Origin: Arion vulgaris
Lineage: Eukaryota > Mollusca > Gastropoda > Stylommatophora > Arionidae
Direction of reading: 5' to 3'
NCBI GenBank assembly: GCA_020796225.1
Contig: CM036753.1
Coordinates: 7,823,501-7,887,500, forward strand
DNA: 64,000 nucleotides
Positions 22,779 to 33,847 of this stretch are shown here, one piece after another. The position numbers and the translations under genes were made by a program. Within the stretch, counting starts at the first letter, position 1. Each line of letters begins with the position of its first letter. The notes under the pieces are model-generated. The model saw nothing but the letters and a program-made list of their open reading frames with translations, was not told where the DNA came from and ran no database searches.

Positions 22779-23060
22779 AGTTGACGTCATTGCACTACGG
22801 TCAGACCCATAGGTGCTCAGTATACCCCAATAGATATCGAAGTGTAGGCATACTGATGGTGCCCGTGGCTTGCTGGTTAAAGACACTCCATACTCTGCCC
22901 CTCAGCCATCCAGTTCTACTTGTACAACTGGTAACTCCAAACTGCTTAAATCACTGGATCGATTCAACATCTATTTTAGTGTCTTCATCCCAACATGCAG
23001 TCGTGAAGAGACCACTGAAGAACATCCCCCTTATCCATCTTCAACTACCCAACAACCCTT
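22779..23060 (-). repeat. Dispersed repeat D, copy 2 (minus)
   Basis: Reverse-complement relative of 21431-21690 and 41285-41560. Its end on the upper strand abuts a TA microsatellite. Confidence 0.65.
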
Positions 23061-23062
23061 GT

Positions 23063-23065
<3 letters not shown>

Positions 23066-23126
<61 letters not shown>
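23066..23126. repeat. (TA)n microsatellite
   Basis: About 30 TA units, 29 bp before the TM5 exon acceptor. Confidence 0.95.
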
Positions 23127-23130
<4 letters not shown>

Positions 23131-23154
23131 TCACATAAACCACTTTTTGTTTAG

Positions 23155-23221
23155 ATGTTGGAACACTCACGATATGGGATATTACTGGATTCTCAACGCT
23201 CCGATTGTCTCATCAATATCG
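23155..23221 (+). CDS. GPCR exon: second extracellular loop and TM5
   Basis: The acceptor CTTTTTGTTTAG ends at 23154 and the donor ATCG|GTAAGT follows 23221. The exon is 67 bp: one base plus 22 codons reading CWNTHDMGYYWILNAPIVSS then IS. The C-W pair is the invariant Cys-Trp of the second extracellular loop; the Cys bonds to the Cys at the top of TM3. The Y-W-I-x-x-x-P-I run is the start of TM5. It ends in phase 0, as the next exon needs. It looks intact. Its phase-2 start must be met by a TM4 exon that I could not find. Confidence 0.9.
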
Positions 23222-23387
23222 GTAAGTTGAGTCTTGTTGAATTTTTATTTAGAAATGCTAGTAAGTGAGACTGTATGTATTTGTTGACGAGAAATTAAAC
23301 AACCAAATTTATTGATCAATATTGGTTGAGATACGATATAAATATTTATCGAATCTAAACGAGCTGAAGCATATTTTCTCCTATTAG

Positions 23388-23650
23388 TCTAAACAGGATG
23401 ATATTAGTCTAAACAGGATGATATTAGTCTAACCAGTCTGATATTAGTCTAACCAGTCTGATATGTCTATACAGGCTGATATTAGCTTAAACAGGCTGAT
23501 ATAAGCTTAAACAGGCTGATATAAGCTTAAACAGGCTGATATAAGTTTAAACAGGCTATATAAGTAACAGCTGTATAAGCTTAAACAGGCTAATATAAGC
23601 TTAAACAGGCTGATATAAGCTTAAACAGGCTGATATTAGTATAGCAGGCT
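23388..23650. repeat. About 20-bp minisatellite, roughly 13 copies
   Basis: The unit is GATATAAGCTTAAACAGGCT, with degenerate GATATTAGTCTAAACAGG forms at the left. Confidence 0.9.
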
Positions 23651-24090
23651 GACATTTTTCCAGCAGTTTTATATATATGGATAAAGTTGTTATCAAGGGG
23701 AGACGATCATTAAAGTCAGAAAGAGACTAATATAGTCAGTATTGCAAATAAAACTATTGAGTTCTGTAGAAGAAAAGCCAACATAGGAGACAAACGATTT
23801 GGAAAGATTGATGACCAGAGATGTTTAGTCTCATTGGTTCTATTTCAAGGAATTTGAAATGCTCTGTTGTGAAAGTAGTATTAGTCTCTTCGTGAGACGA
23901 GACTTTGGTTGTTTATTTTGGAAAAGAAAATAAATAATAAGTTTGTTTTCGAGTTCACTTAAACACAGTGTTTGTTTGTGTGGGTTTTTTTTTTTAATGG
24001 CCAGTGAATAAAACGAAACTGCAGATTAGTTTCATGCACTTGATTTTTTCAGTGCAATTCGTTTGTTTCTTTCTGAAGAAATAACGAATA
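23651..24090. other. Intron sequence, no gene seen
   Basis: AT-rich. No exon or repeat family is recognised. Confidence 0.5.
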
Positions 24091-24099
24091 AACTTATTA

Positions 24100-24490
24100 C
24101 TCATTGTGTGTGTCTCTCTCTCGTTCATATTACTCATGTGTGTGCTCTCTCTCTCTCGTTCATATTACTCATTGTGTGTGTCTCTCTCTCTCGTTCATAT
24201 TACTCATTGTGTGTGTCTCTCTCTCGTTTTTATTACTCATTGTGTGTGTCTCTCTCTCTCGTTTATAATACTCATTGTGTGTGTCTCTCTCTCTCGTTCA
24301 TATTACTCATTGTGTGTGTGTGTCTCTCTCTCGTTCATATTACTCATTGTGTGTGTCTCTCTCTCTCGTTCATATTACTCATTGTGTGTGTCTCTCTCTC
24401 GTTCATATTACTCATTGTGTGTGTCTCTCTCTCTCTCGTTCATATTACTCATTGTGTGTCTCTCTCTCTCGTTCATATTACTCATTGTAT
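24100..24490. repeat. About 33-bp compound minisatellite, 12 copies
   Basis: The unit is TCTCTCTCGTTCATATTACT plus CATTGTGTGTG. Variable (TC)n and (TG)n parts change the length. It produces overlapping spurious frames. Confidence 0.95.
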
Positions 24491-24794
24491 CTGAGAATAA
24501 CTGCTGCTGGAGCCGGTCAAATGGAGTTTTCCATGACAGGTCTGCTACAAACTAAAACGTCAACACATCGACAAATTCATATCAACACACAATCCACACT
24601 TTCACAGCAAGTCTACACACACACACACACACCACACCATTCACACACCCACAGTACATCCAAAAAAGCAGGTGATATTAGAATAACACACAAAATCTGT
24701 TCACGTTAACATACACACCAGCACATCTACTCATCCACGCACACAAACAAGGACATCCATCAAAACGTGTAGACATCCTTCCACCCACTTCCTA

Positions 24795-24955
24795 CAACAG
24801 ACCCACACATCCAACAGACCCATACATCCAATAGACCCACACATCCAATAGACCCACACATCCAAAACAGACCCACACATCCAACAGACCCACACATCCA
24901 ACAGACCCACACATCCAATAGACCCACACATCCAACAGACCCACACATCGACGAA
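24795..24955. repeat. 17-bp minisatellite, about 9 copies
   Basis: The unit is ACCCACACATCCAATAG. The minus strand gives a spurious repetitive frame. Confidence 0.95.
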
Positions 24956-25071
24956 TCACTACAAGATCGACGAGCACTAGCACAGTCACCAAAACATCTT
25001 CTAAACACATAAACTAGTACATACGCCAACACAGTCACACCTACATTAATACATTATATATATGTGTGTAG

Positions 25072-25280
25072 CGTCTGGCCGAATGGATTAGAGCGCGAGC
25101 TCCCATGCGGAGACCCGGGTTCAATTCACGGTAAGGGTAATAATTTTGTTCTATCTAGTGCATAAAGAAAACATCCTAACCTGAGCAGTTTAACGACGAC
25201 TGTACTAGCAATGCGACCATTAAATTCCACAGTCTCATTACCCTCCTGCCCTACCCCGCCCACAAAATGGTATAACAGGC
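25072..25280 (+). mobile_element. tRNA-derived SINE family 1, copy 1
   Basis: The tRNA-like head reads TGGCCGAATGGATTAGAGCG (A box) with GGGTTCAATTC (B box) about 35 bases on. A body follows with GCGACCATTAAATTCC and CTCCTGCCCTACC. Copies are at 36560-36765 (minus) and 61033-61240 (plus). The shared body outside the tRNA part shows this is a SINE, not a tRNA gene. Confidence 0.8.
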
Positions 25281-25421
25281 AGTAACCAGAGTTTTTTTAT
25301 TTGTTTTTAAACAATAATTATATGCTTGTATTTTATGTATAATATCCACTTCATGAAATTATTGTATCCGCAAGTAATATTGTATTCATTATAACTGGTT
25401 ACCACTTATTATTTTGTCCAG

Positions 25422-25507
25422 GTCAACTTTTTCTTCTTCTTAAATATCATCCGTGTACTGTTTACAAAGATTCGAGATTGCAACACTAGAGATCCCAGGA
25501 GATATCG
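25422..25507 (+). CDS. GPCR exon: end of TM5 and third intracellular loop
   Basis: The acceptor TTATTTTGTCCAG ends at 25421 and the donor ATCG|GTAAAT follows 25507. The 86-bp exon reads VNFFFFLNIIRVLFTKIRDC then NTRDPRRY, with CG left over to make Arg with the next exon. N-F-x-x-F-x-N-I-x-R-V-L-x-T-K is the TM5/ICL3 signature of family B receptors and contacts the G protein. The RRY-R-KLAK join into TM6 is exactly the family pattern. No defects are visible. Confidence 0.92.
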
Positions 25508-25845
25508 GTAAATATTTACTGTAATAGTTATACATGTATTACTTTGATCACTCTGTCTTGTTGGAATTAATAACATAATGCAGATTTGAGACTTTAGACC
25601 TGGAGGAAATGATACTTATTCTTCTTCTACTTGTTCAGTTAAAAGATGTACTATAATAAAAGATACAGCAAAGCTCCCTGTGGAGTAGAATACTTCCAGA
25701 TCTGGTAGCATTGTATGTATCATCACTATCAATAAAGCAGACATATGATATTTGAAGGAAAAAACAGCTCCGGAACCTACTGTATCAGAAAGAGAAGCAA
25801 AGAGATTCCATAATTAGGAATCTAAAATATTAACTCCATGGTCTG
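25508..25845. other. Intron sequence, no gene seen
   Basis: AT-rich. Nothing recognised before the 24-bp satellite. Confidence 0.5.
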
Positions 25846-25849
25846 ACAC

Positions 25850-27070
25850 AGGCAATAGATACCGGGATGACACAGGGAAGAGTCCGGCATGACACAAGAA
25901 AAGAGAGAACCGGCATGACAGGAAAAAACACTCGGAACTACTGACAGAAAGAGACGAAAGACCGACAGACACAGGAATAAGACAACAATATCTGATTAAG
26001 GAAAAAAGACCGGCATGACACAGGAAAAGAGACCGGCATGACACAGAAAAGAGACCGCATGACACAGGAAAAAGACCGGCATGACAGAGAAAGAAAAGAC
26101 CGGCATGACACAGGAAAAGAACCGGCATGACACAGGAAAAAAGACCGGCATGACAGAGGAAAAAACGGCATGACAGAGAAAGAAAAAGACCGGCATGACA
26201 CAGGAAAAGAGACCGGCATGACAAGTAAGACCATGCGGGAAAAGAGACCGGCATGACACAAGGAAAAGAGACCGGCATGACACAGGGAAAAGAGACCGGC
26301 ATGACCAGGAAAGAGACCGGCATGACACAGGGAAAAGAGACCGGCATGACACAGGGAAAAGAGACCGGCATGACACAGGGAAAAGAGACCGGCATGACAC
26401 AGGGAAAAGATACCGGCATGACCAGGGAAACGAGACCGGCATGACACAGGGAAAAGAGACCGGCATGACACAGGGAAACGAGACCGGCATGACCAGGGAA
26501 ACGAGACGGCATGACACAGTGTAAAGGGACCGACATGATGAGAAAGAAAAGAGACCGGCATGACACAGGAAAAACAGGAAAAAGATCGGCATGACACAGG
26601 AAAAACAGGAAAAAGATCGGAATGACACAGGAAAAAACAGGGAAAAAGATCGGCATGACACAGAAAAAACAGGGAAAAAGATCGGCATGACACGGAAAAC
26701 AGGAAAAAGATCGCAGCCGGAAAAACGGAAAAAGATCAACATGACACAGGAAAAACAAGAAAAAACGATCGTCATGACACAGGAAACAAAGGGGGAAAAG
26801 ATCGGCATGACACAGGAAACAAAGGGGGAAAAGATCGACATGACACAGGAAAAACAGGAAAAAAGAGATCGACATGACACCAGTAAAAGAGACCGACATG
26901 ACACAGGAAAAGACACCGGACTGACACAGGAAATGACACCGGACTGTCACAGGAAATGACACTGGCACGACATAGGAAAAGACACCGGATTGACACAGGA
27001 AAAGACACAGGACTGTCACAGGAAATGACACTGGCACGACACAGGAAAAGACACCGGACTGACACAGGAA
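25850..27070. repeat. About 24-bp satellite, roughly 45 copies
   Basis: The unit is GACCGGCATGACACAGGGAA plus AAGA, with many length variants. All three minus frames and one plus frame are long and open (up to about 430 codons), but they only translate the array. Confidence 0.95.
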
Positions 27071-27074
27071 AAAA

Positions 27075-28285
27075 GATACAAAATTCATATTTGCAAGTAG
27101 ATTAGAAACCAACAAAAACACACACAAAAATACTTCTTACAAGAGAACTGTCAATGTACAAAAACCGCTAGTAACTCAATAACCTATTCATGTTTCCTAT
27201 ATTTTGTATTAAACATTTATCTTCTGGTTGCATAGAAACTGATCTCTTTTGCAAACATGATAACATTAACGATTCTCTGAAGCTATTCTAGTCACGTTTT
27301 ATTATTTTCATTTGATTGATATCCCATATCTTGATCTGATGTGTACACATGTACTATCTGTGTGTATTGTATTTGGATCGTTTCATGTTGCTATTAATTC
27401 GCAGAATATTGACATCAGGTCTAAAAATTAATATATTTTTAATATTATGATTATATTGACAGTATCGTTCAATATTTAACTTGTATTCGCCAGGATTTAA
27501 TATTTTAGATTTTTTAAATAGAATTCTCATGTATTCTATTTTTGTGAGAAACATTCTCGAGTAATGTATTACATCTCTTTCTGTACAGATTTCTTTAAGT
27601 TTGATTTGTGTCTGTATGTGAACAGTGAAATATGTACATAGTTTCAGCCATTTGTGTCTGTATGTGAACAGTGAAATATGTACATAATTTCAGCCATTTG
27701 TGTCTGTATTTTCATTTATTGTAAATATTACAACACTTGAACTAAAGTTCTAAATTTTCTTTAGAATTGAATAAAGATTTTAAGATTCAAGTTTGCATTG
27801 AAAGGTTAGCTAATGTCACCCGAGTGATTGCTCCCTTTTTAACTCGAAACAGTGAACTGTTTTCATTACATAATTTTAATTTCCAAATGTACTTTTCTTG
27901 CTAAAAGCAAGACATTTTTGAAGTAAATGAAACGAGAGCAGTATTGATCAATTAAAGGAAATCCTAACAAGTGTTGTGTAACAAGAAGATGTGGTTCTCA
28001 CAGTAGAAGATCTTGGAAACTTGTCGTATGATATGAAGTGCTTCATGATGGGAAGATTCTTGCATCGTTGTTGTGCAACTGAAGTACGTATCTCAAGAAA
28101 GACACGGTTTGCAACAAACTAAAGCACTAAAAATAGGGATGAGGCTTGCAATATTACATTGAAGTGCTGACCCAGGGAAAAAATCTTGAAAAAAAACTCA
28201 AATACACACCACATGGAAGAGACTTAGAACATTACAGTGTAACGTGAAGTACCAAGATGTAAAGAAAAGATGCTGACGCTGAATA
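27075..28285. other. Intron sequence with a 50-bp duplication
   Basis: AT-rich DNA. 27598-27710 holds a tandem pair of a 50-bp unit containing TTTGTGTCTGTATGTGAACA. No exon is recognised. Confidence 0.6.
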
Positions 28286-28289
28286 TGGC

Positions 28290-28515
28290 CCATCTTGAAC
28301 AAACTAAAGCGGAATACAACAAGACAGCCCCTTTCCTGGAACCCACAGGGAAAACTAAAGACAGGGCGGCCAAGAAATAAATACATGCATTGACTGGGAT
28401 GTAGAGATTAACGATGTGTTGAAGAGCTGGAAAGAACTGCGAGACAGCTAAAGATAGAAGGACTTGGCATTACTTGACTGAGGGCCTATATCACAACCGG
28501 GATTGAAGCAGCGCA
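28290..28515 (+). pseudogene. RTE-like LINE C-terminal remnant
   Basis: Reads WNPQGKLKTGRPRNKYMH. W-N-P-Q-G-K-x-x-x-G-R-P-R-N-x-W is a hallmark near the end of one RTE-like family. The downstream part is decayed and ends at a GA-rich stretch. Confidence 0.7.
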
Positions 28516-28815
28516 AGAGAGAGAGAGAGAGAGAAAGAGACAGAGAGAGGAAAAAAGAGAAACGGAATACTTCCGAAACGCTCACTATTGTAACAATAAA
28601 ATGTTGTTAATCCTGTTGATGGGTTTGTACTTCTTTAACATTTTTGTGAAGGGAAGTAATCATGAATTATCCACAATTTCTGTACAATTTATGTTCTAGT
28701 TATGTCCCTTATTGTTAACTTTTTGAAATCAAAATGATACCAACAAATCACATGTTAAGTCAAACATAGGCAACTAAATTATAACGATGCTTTCATTAAT
28801 TTGTCCATAATTCAG

Positions 28816-28954
28816 GAAACTAGCAAAGTCAACATTGATATTGATTCCCTTGTTTGGTGTATACTATATCATATTTATTGTTATGAACGCCTACAAAGAG
28901 CCTAATCTTGCTGTTGTCCATATGTATATCGAGATGACACTCAATTCATTTCAG
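28816..28954 (+). CDS. GPCR exon: TM6 and third extracellular loop
   Basis: The acceptor CCATAATTCAG ends at 28815 and the donor TCAG|GTATTT follows 28954. The exon is 139 bp: one base plus 46 codons reading KLAKSTLILIPLFGVYY, then IIFIVMNAYKEPN and VHMYIEMTLNSFQ. K-L-A-K-S-T-L-x-L-x-P-L-F-G-V is the most conserved block of family B receptors (TM6, with the activation kink at P-L-F-G). E-M-x-x-N-S-F-Q leads into TM7. It starts in phase 2 and ends in phase 0, both fitting the neighbours. It looks intact. Confidence 0.95.
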
Positions 28955-29119
28955 GTATTTATCATGTATATTTTCTTGGTTATTTTACTCATTTCGTACT
29001 AACTGCCGCAGGGTGCGCCAAGATTATGTATTAAAATAACCGAGCTGCCGTACACTGCGCCAAACATTGTTTCATGTAAAATTAGTGCACAATTTACATC
29101 AACGCATTCTGATACAATT

Positions 29120-29863
29120 TCTGGTTTTTCAGGGAGGTAAGACATCAAATATCACTTTAAATGGTAACCATCTAACACCAGTGCAAAAATTCTGCTATCT
29201 TGGGTCCACGGTCACTGCCAGCCTTTCTCTTGATGAAGAAATCAACTCTCGTATAGGAGTGCGGCTACTACATTCGGCATACTATCAAAGCGAGCGTGGG
29301 ACAACAAAAATTGACATTGCAGACGAAAACTCAAATATATCGAGCCTGTGTAATTAGTTCTTTACTATATGGCTCAGAAACATGGACAGCCTACTCAAGA
29401 CACGAGAGGAGACTTAACATCTTTCACCTTCGATGTCTCCGCAAGATTATGAACATCAGGTGGTACGACAAGATAACCAACTATGAAGTACTACAATGTG
29501 CAAATCTGCCTTCCATCATGGGCATGCTCAGCAGTAGACGACTAAGATGGTTGGGACATGTGAGAAGAATGAAACTTATCGCATACCAAAACAAATGTTG
29601 TTCTGTGAACTTTCGGAGGAAGAGGCACCAGGGCAGACCACTGCTCAGATATAAAGATGTCTGCAAAACCTCAATGAAAAACTTTGCTATAGATCCCAGC
29701 ACATGGGAGGGACTAGCTGATGACAGAGTTGTGTGGAAAGCCAAATTACGGAAGGGCGCAGAGTCTTTTGAGAAGAGACTTATGTACGAGCTGAACGACA
29801 AGAGAGAAAGCGAAAACTCAGAAGTTGTCACAGTAAAACACTTGCCCACTGACCGTCTGTAAA
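29120..29863 (+). pseudogene. RTE-like LINE C-terminal half
   Basis: Reads FCYLGSTVTASLSLDEEINS (the Y-L-G-S block after the RT core), KTQIYRACVISSLLYGSETW, RRLRWLGHVRRM, KRHQGRPLLRYKDVCKTSMK and WEGLADDRVVWKAKLRKG. One frameshift near 29295 separates the first part; the last 188 codons (29296-29862) are open. It belongs with the 20396 family but lacks the zinc finger here. The N-terminal endonuclease and RT catalytic motif are absent. It lies in the TM6-TM7 intron. Confidence 0.88.
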
Positions 29864-29869
29864 GATGAA

Positions 29870-30389
29870 AAGGGCTATATATACATATATACTGTATATA
29901 TATATACAGTTATCTTTTTCTACATTGTCGTCTGTTCGGGAGTTTGGTTAAAAAAAAATTAGATGTAACTGATATACTTTTCAAGCTGGAAAACGTGAAC
30001 TAAAATTAATTTCGACACATCGTGTTGTTCAATTCAATATTGAATATGTTAATCTCCAGCACGTTTAGTTTATATTTGCTTTGTTCTGTTTAGTCTGTCG
30101 CATTTTTTTCCATAGTTTTTTTTTGACATGGTTGATAATATGTTGTGATAACTAACGGTTATCTTAGCAACACTTTTGTTTATGTTAAGTGTCAAAGATG
30201 AACCAACGAAAAACAAAGATAAATATGTAATTATGACTGGGTCATTATCTTCTCTTAACTTGGTTCATTATGGGCTCCTGTCAGGTATTTATTCACAGAT
30301 ATACGTTTGTAACTATGTCATACCATCTCAATCTGAGAATACGCAGAAGACACCTGTTTTCATATGTCTGAATAAGAAACTATTGTAGA

Positions 30390-30430
<41 letters not shown>
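29870..30430. other. Intron with AT microsatellites
   Basis: 29876-29906 is a near-palindromic TA-rich stretch; 30391-30424 is (AT)n. The rest is unassigned. Confidence 0.6.
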
Positions 30431-30754
30431 TTAAAAACACACAGCCCAAACGAGTAACTGATGGTTTGTGCAAACTTCATTCAGTACAAATGCTAACCTA
30501 AAAGGATTTGATGTGGACTTGGTCATGTTCAGTTCCATACAAATAGGTACAAGAAGAAAAGAAAGTCAGATATAAAATCATTTGCAAGTAAGTGGAACGG
30601 ACTAACGAAATGCATAAGCGTTCCCATATTGACTCAGACAAACGATGTATGTTGGTTGAACCCAACACTCAACGTTCCACATATGAGGTAAGATATTGGC
30701 CATCCTACCTTCTGCACACTAGATGATAGAAATGTGAAGTGACTAGCACTTCAT

Positions 30755-31138
30755 AGCCTGAGGTATAAGGGGCATGCAGGTGTAAGGAGGAATGAACGTG
30801 CGGTTAGGCTTGCATGTATGGCTGCTGTACAAAGCGGGTGGGCAATGGACAAAGCTGATATTATAAATTCCTTAAGGGAGAGAGGGCGTGTACATGACTC
30901 ACGTAATAGCGGTGAATCTACAACTCTAACCAGACTGCAAGAACTCAAAGTTAAGTGTGGTGTAGCTCGACAATAACACTATGCTGGCAGACAAAGAAAA
31001 ATTGTAAACCAACAAAGAACCGGTGTCGTTAGTCGCCACACGCTGTAGGACATACTGAGGGAGAGATCGGAGCACGTATGGACTAATTTGTTCGACGTGC
31101 AGTGATGGTGATCCGACGACTAAACTAAACTAAACTAG
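30755..31138 (+). pseudogene. RNase H-type LINE C-terminal fragment
   Basis: Reads GHAGVRRNERAVRLACMAAV, ADIINSLRERG and STTLTRLQELKVKCGVARQ, then a stop and decayed sequence. G-H-x-G-V-x-x-N-E is the last RNase H motif of I/Nimb-like LINEs; the expected catalytic Asp after NERA is Val here. The downstream segment is the family's post-RNase H tail. The end is ACTAAACTAAACTAAAC. Confidence 0.75.
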
Positions 31139-31139
31139 C

Positions 31140-31594
31140 CTAAGGTATGAGAAGGCTACGGGCAATTAAAATGTGTAACAATGAAGATGTGAGAAAGTAA
31201 AATAATACATACAGGTAGAGATGATTGATTTCTGAACCGAAGTTATATGTAAATCCATAGTCTTTTCCAGCATATATGCCAACGGATATACACGCTGATG
31301 GTTCACATGACTCGCTGATTAATTACGATCTAATGTTTTCTCCTCAGACCGTCAGTTAAGCTTGTACAACGTGTGGTAACTAACTTCTTAAAACACTCTA
31401 TAATTTCAACATTGGTTATTTTCTCATCAACATCAGGCTGTTGCTGAGTAACCAAAGAAGTCAATATAGTTATTCATATTCAACATCCCAACGAGTTGAT
31501 ACAAGTCTGTCTACCCTCTCATTTTACATCTAAATAAAACGTGTTATAGTTTGATATTCCAAATAATACAAATACATTCATTTCTTCCTTCCAG
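31140..31594. other. Intron sequence, no gene seen
   Basis: AT-rich. It ends in the polypyrimidine tract before the TM7 exon. Confidence 0.5.
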
Positions 31595-31636
31595 GGAACA
31601 GTTGTAGCACTTCTCTTTTGCTTCCTGAACGGTGAG
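31595..31636 (+). CDS. GPCR exon: TM7 (42 bp)
   Basis: The acceptor TTTCTTCCTTCCAG ends at 31594 and the donor GGTGAG|GTAAGC follows 31636. The 42 bp give exactly 14 codons, GTVVALLFCFLNGE, the TM7 motif (G-x-x-V-A-x-x-x-C-F-x-N-x-E). A separate 42-bp exon for this segment is a conserved feature of family B receptor genes. Phase 0 on both sides joins SFQ to VRAEI. It is too short to appear as an open frame of any length. Confidence 0.95.
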
Positions 31637-31639
31637 GTA

Positions 31640-32100
31640 AGCTATAGTAATATTTTCTATTGAAGAAGATTGAGCATGGAAGCATAGTGTTGCAGTAACT
31701 GCTGTTTCCAGCAGTGTCTTTACAGCTGGGGCCATATTGCAGAGGAGCTCTTTATATGTTACTTTATTTGCAGGAATTGTATTCCTAGTTTTAATTTTGC
31801 GATTTGTTTTTAAGGCGGCACTTTCCAGCTTATTATTAACGAATTTACACTCTTAATGGTTCTTTCACATGTTCAAAGTGGACTTATGTCTAAGTTTTAT
31901 CCTTCGTCTCCAAAATAACTAAGAACTATCTACATTGAGGTTAGAAATCATTGGGAATATACATTGATCACTTCGAGAGGAACGAACTGTGTTGTTTTTG
32001 AGTGAGGGGAGAGCACCATTTCTCAACTCCACAAATAAATTTTAGATCGAGGACGGAAAATATGTTGCTTTTAAAGGATTTGTAAAGTCAAGATTGACTT
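31640..32100. other. Intron sequence, no gene seen
   Basis: AT-rich. Nothing recognised. Confidence 0.5.
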
Positions 32101-32104
32101 CATT

Positions 32105-32322
32105 GCACTGGGTTTTACCCCATATGACTCGGTCCCTATCCGCAGAAATGAATCGTCACTTGCTGAGAATATTTCACAAAGCACGAACTCCGTAGCTCCG
32201 ACAATAATTCTAGGGGTCTCTGGAAAAATGCACACGTGAACAGAAGGGTCCGTTCCGGATTCGAACCCACGACCATCGACTCATAAGGCAAGGCTAAACC
32301 ATTTAACCAGAGAGATCCGGAA
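32105..32322 (-). mobile_element. tRNA-derived SINE family 4
   Basis: The minus strand reads CTGGTTAAATGGTTTAGCCT (A-box-like) and GTGGGTTCGAATCC (B box). The body extends to about 32105. Only one copy is seen here. Confidence 0.6.
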
Positions 32323-32410
32323 AATATGTTGTGAAGCAGTAGAATGCAATGAAGGTTTTTCGTGAAAGAAAAACGAATTTCTGGATTGTGAGATTGCTTA
32401 GAAGATTAAA

Positions 32411-32605
32411 ATAAGTTGTGTACTGAACAAGTTGCCTTGTGGACTGAACAAGTTGCCTTGTGGCCATGTCACATTGTCTCGTAAAGATATGTTGTCAAGT
32501 TTCTATGTATACTTTTATGTTCGTTATATTTCACACACTACACACTGAAACTGCACATTGAAAATACACACTGAAACTACGTACTGAAACTATGTTCTGA
32601 AATTG
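32411..32605. repeat. Two small tandem repeats
   Basis: A 21-bp unit (ACTGAACAAGTTGCCTTGTG) occurs twice at 32416-32463. A 17-bp CACACTGAAACT-like unit occurs about four times at 32540-32605. Confidence 0.8.
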
Positions 32606-32934
32606 TGATTCACTTCCGGTGTCAACAAAAATGACGTAGCTTGTTTTGCCTTTACGGCTGGAGACGTATTTTTACATGTAGTATTTAAAGCGATGTTTCA
32701 GGCGAATCAATCCAAACATAAGGGTGTCCACATGCCGATGAGCTGTATGACCGCGGCATAGCCAGTCTCTAAACGTGGAAATGGATTATCTTCCTCACAA
32801 CGAAGATCGTCCGTGTGGGCCAGATCCTTCTCGGCTTACTAACAATACTTCAGTCAAAATAACGCTAGACACTACACAGATGTATGTACAAAGACTAAGG
32901 TAGGAGGTGTAGAAAAGGGAAAAAAGCCGGTGGC

Positions 32935-33124
32935 AGAACAAATATGTTGAAGAGTGAGCGTCTGAGTGGAAAAAACTTACACATCATGTATTGCAAATGT
33001 GCTAGTGTAAAGCAGAGACGACCGCTCCTCGACAAACTTTTACATGATGTTGGCATCATTGTAGTCAAAAAGCCCAATCTGGGGGAAGGGTCAGTTCGCA
33101 TTGCAGGTTTTCATAGCATTTATA
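32935..33124 (+). pseudogene. LINE endonuclease N-terminal fragment
   Basis: Reads LHIMYCKCASVKQRRPLLDK, LLHDVGIIVVKKPNLGEG and RIAGFHSIYN. This resembles the first strands of the APE-type endonuclease of LINEs (L-x-I-x-x-x-N-x-x-S-x ... L-x-x-x-L ... x-E-x ... I-x-G-Y/F). The expected catalytic Asn and Glu are changed. It stops where repeat A copy 4 begins. This is the only 5' LINE piece I recognise in the window. Confidence 0.45.
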
Positions 33125-33262
33125 ACAGTCGACGTCTTGGGCAGACAATTCTTGTTAGCTTATCTAGGCCCCTATCTCAGTCGTCTCTTAAGACATGCCT
33201 TGTAGGTCGCAGTGTTACTATTTTTGGCTCCCCTTGCAAACCCCGACATCACACGGGAGTTT
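33125..33262 (+). repeat. Dispersed repeat A, copy 4 (partial)
   Basis: Contains TCTTAAGACATGCCTTGTAG and the CCCCTTGCAAACCCCGACAT end shared with 38580-38650. The GAA-rich half is missing. Confidence 0.7.
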
Positions 33263-33461
33263 TAGTGGAACTGCAAAGTTGGATATTTGTACAATACTCC
33301 CGGCACGTGACGTGCCATTTCTGCGAAGAGTGACCGGGTCATATTTTATAAAACCTGGTGCAATAAAACTAATCCGTTGGATTTAGACAGTTTAGGTCAA
33401 TCAATATAAAAAAAAAAAAACTATATGTTTGATTTGATCGATTGATTGGATTGATTGATTG

Positions 33462-33775
33462 ATAGGATCACCATCATTGCACTTCAGTGAGTAACCATGT
33501 ATGCGCCGATCTCTTTCTTACACAGAAAGATCTCAGCGGCAGTGCACGAATACCGTAGCACCAGCGAGGGTACGGGTGCAATTTAGAAGATGGTGAAATA
33601 TTTTGTAGGACTTTTATTATTTAATAATTCTAATGAATTTTGCACAGACAGAGAATTTCCAGCCTGTTTTCTCAATTTTGAACTGCCAAAGAATTATTTT
33701 CCATGCTTAACTTCAATACGGCACCTACGTTTTATTGTCCGTCTCCGATAGGACTAGGAACTCGATCTCACCTAC
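33462..33775. repeat. Dispersed repeat E, copy 1
   Basis: Shares about 310 bp with 42614-43060 in the same orientation, from CATTGCACTTCAGTGAGTAA to CCGATAGGACTAGGAACT. A poly-A run and GATT repeats lie just before it. Confidence 0.75.
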
Positions 33776-33847
33776 ACTAATTTGTTTTTGTATTTGTTGA
33801 ATATATTATTTGCTAAAATGTAACAATGTTTCTATTCTCTTCTCAAG

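Noticed and set aside
24063..24709. Three overlapping + frames of about 145 codons
   Set aside because: All translate the TCTCTCTCG...TGTGTG array in different frames.
25072..25140. A tRNA gene
   Set aside because: A and B boxes are present but the anticodon arm does not fold convincingly, and two other copies share the downstream body, so it is a SINE head.
25814..27127. A 437-codon minus frame and overlapping frames rich in Cys, Phe, Leu and Ser
   Set aside because: Produced by the 24-bp array; several frames are open at once and the composition simply repeats the unit.
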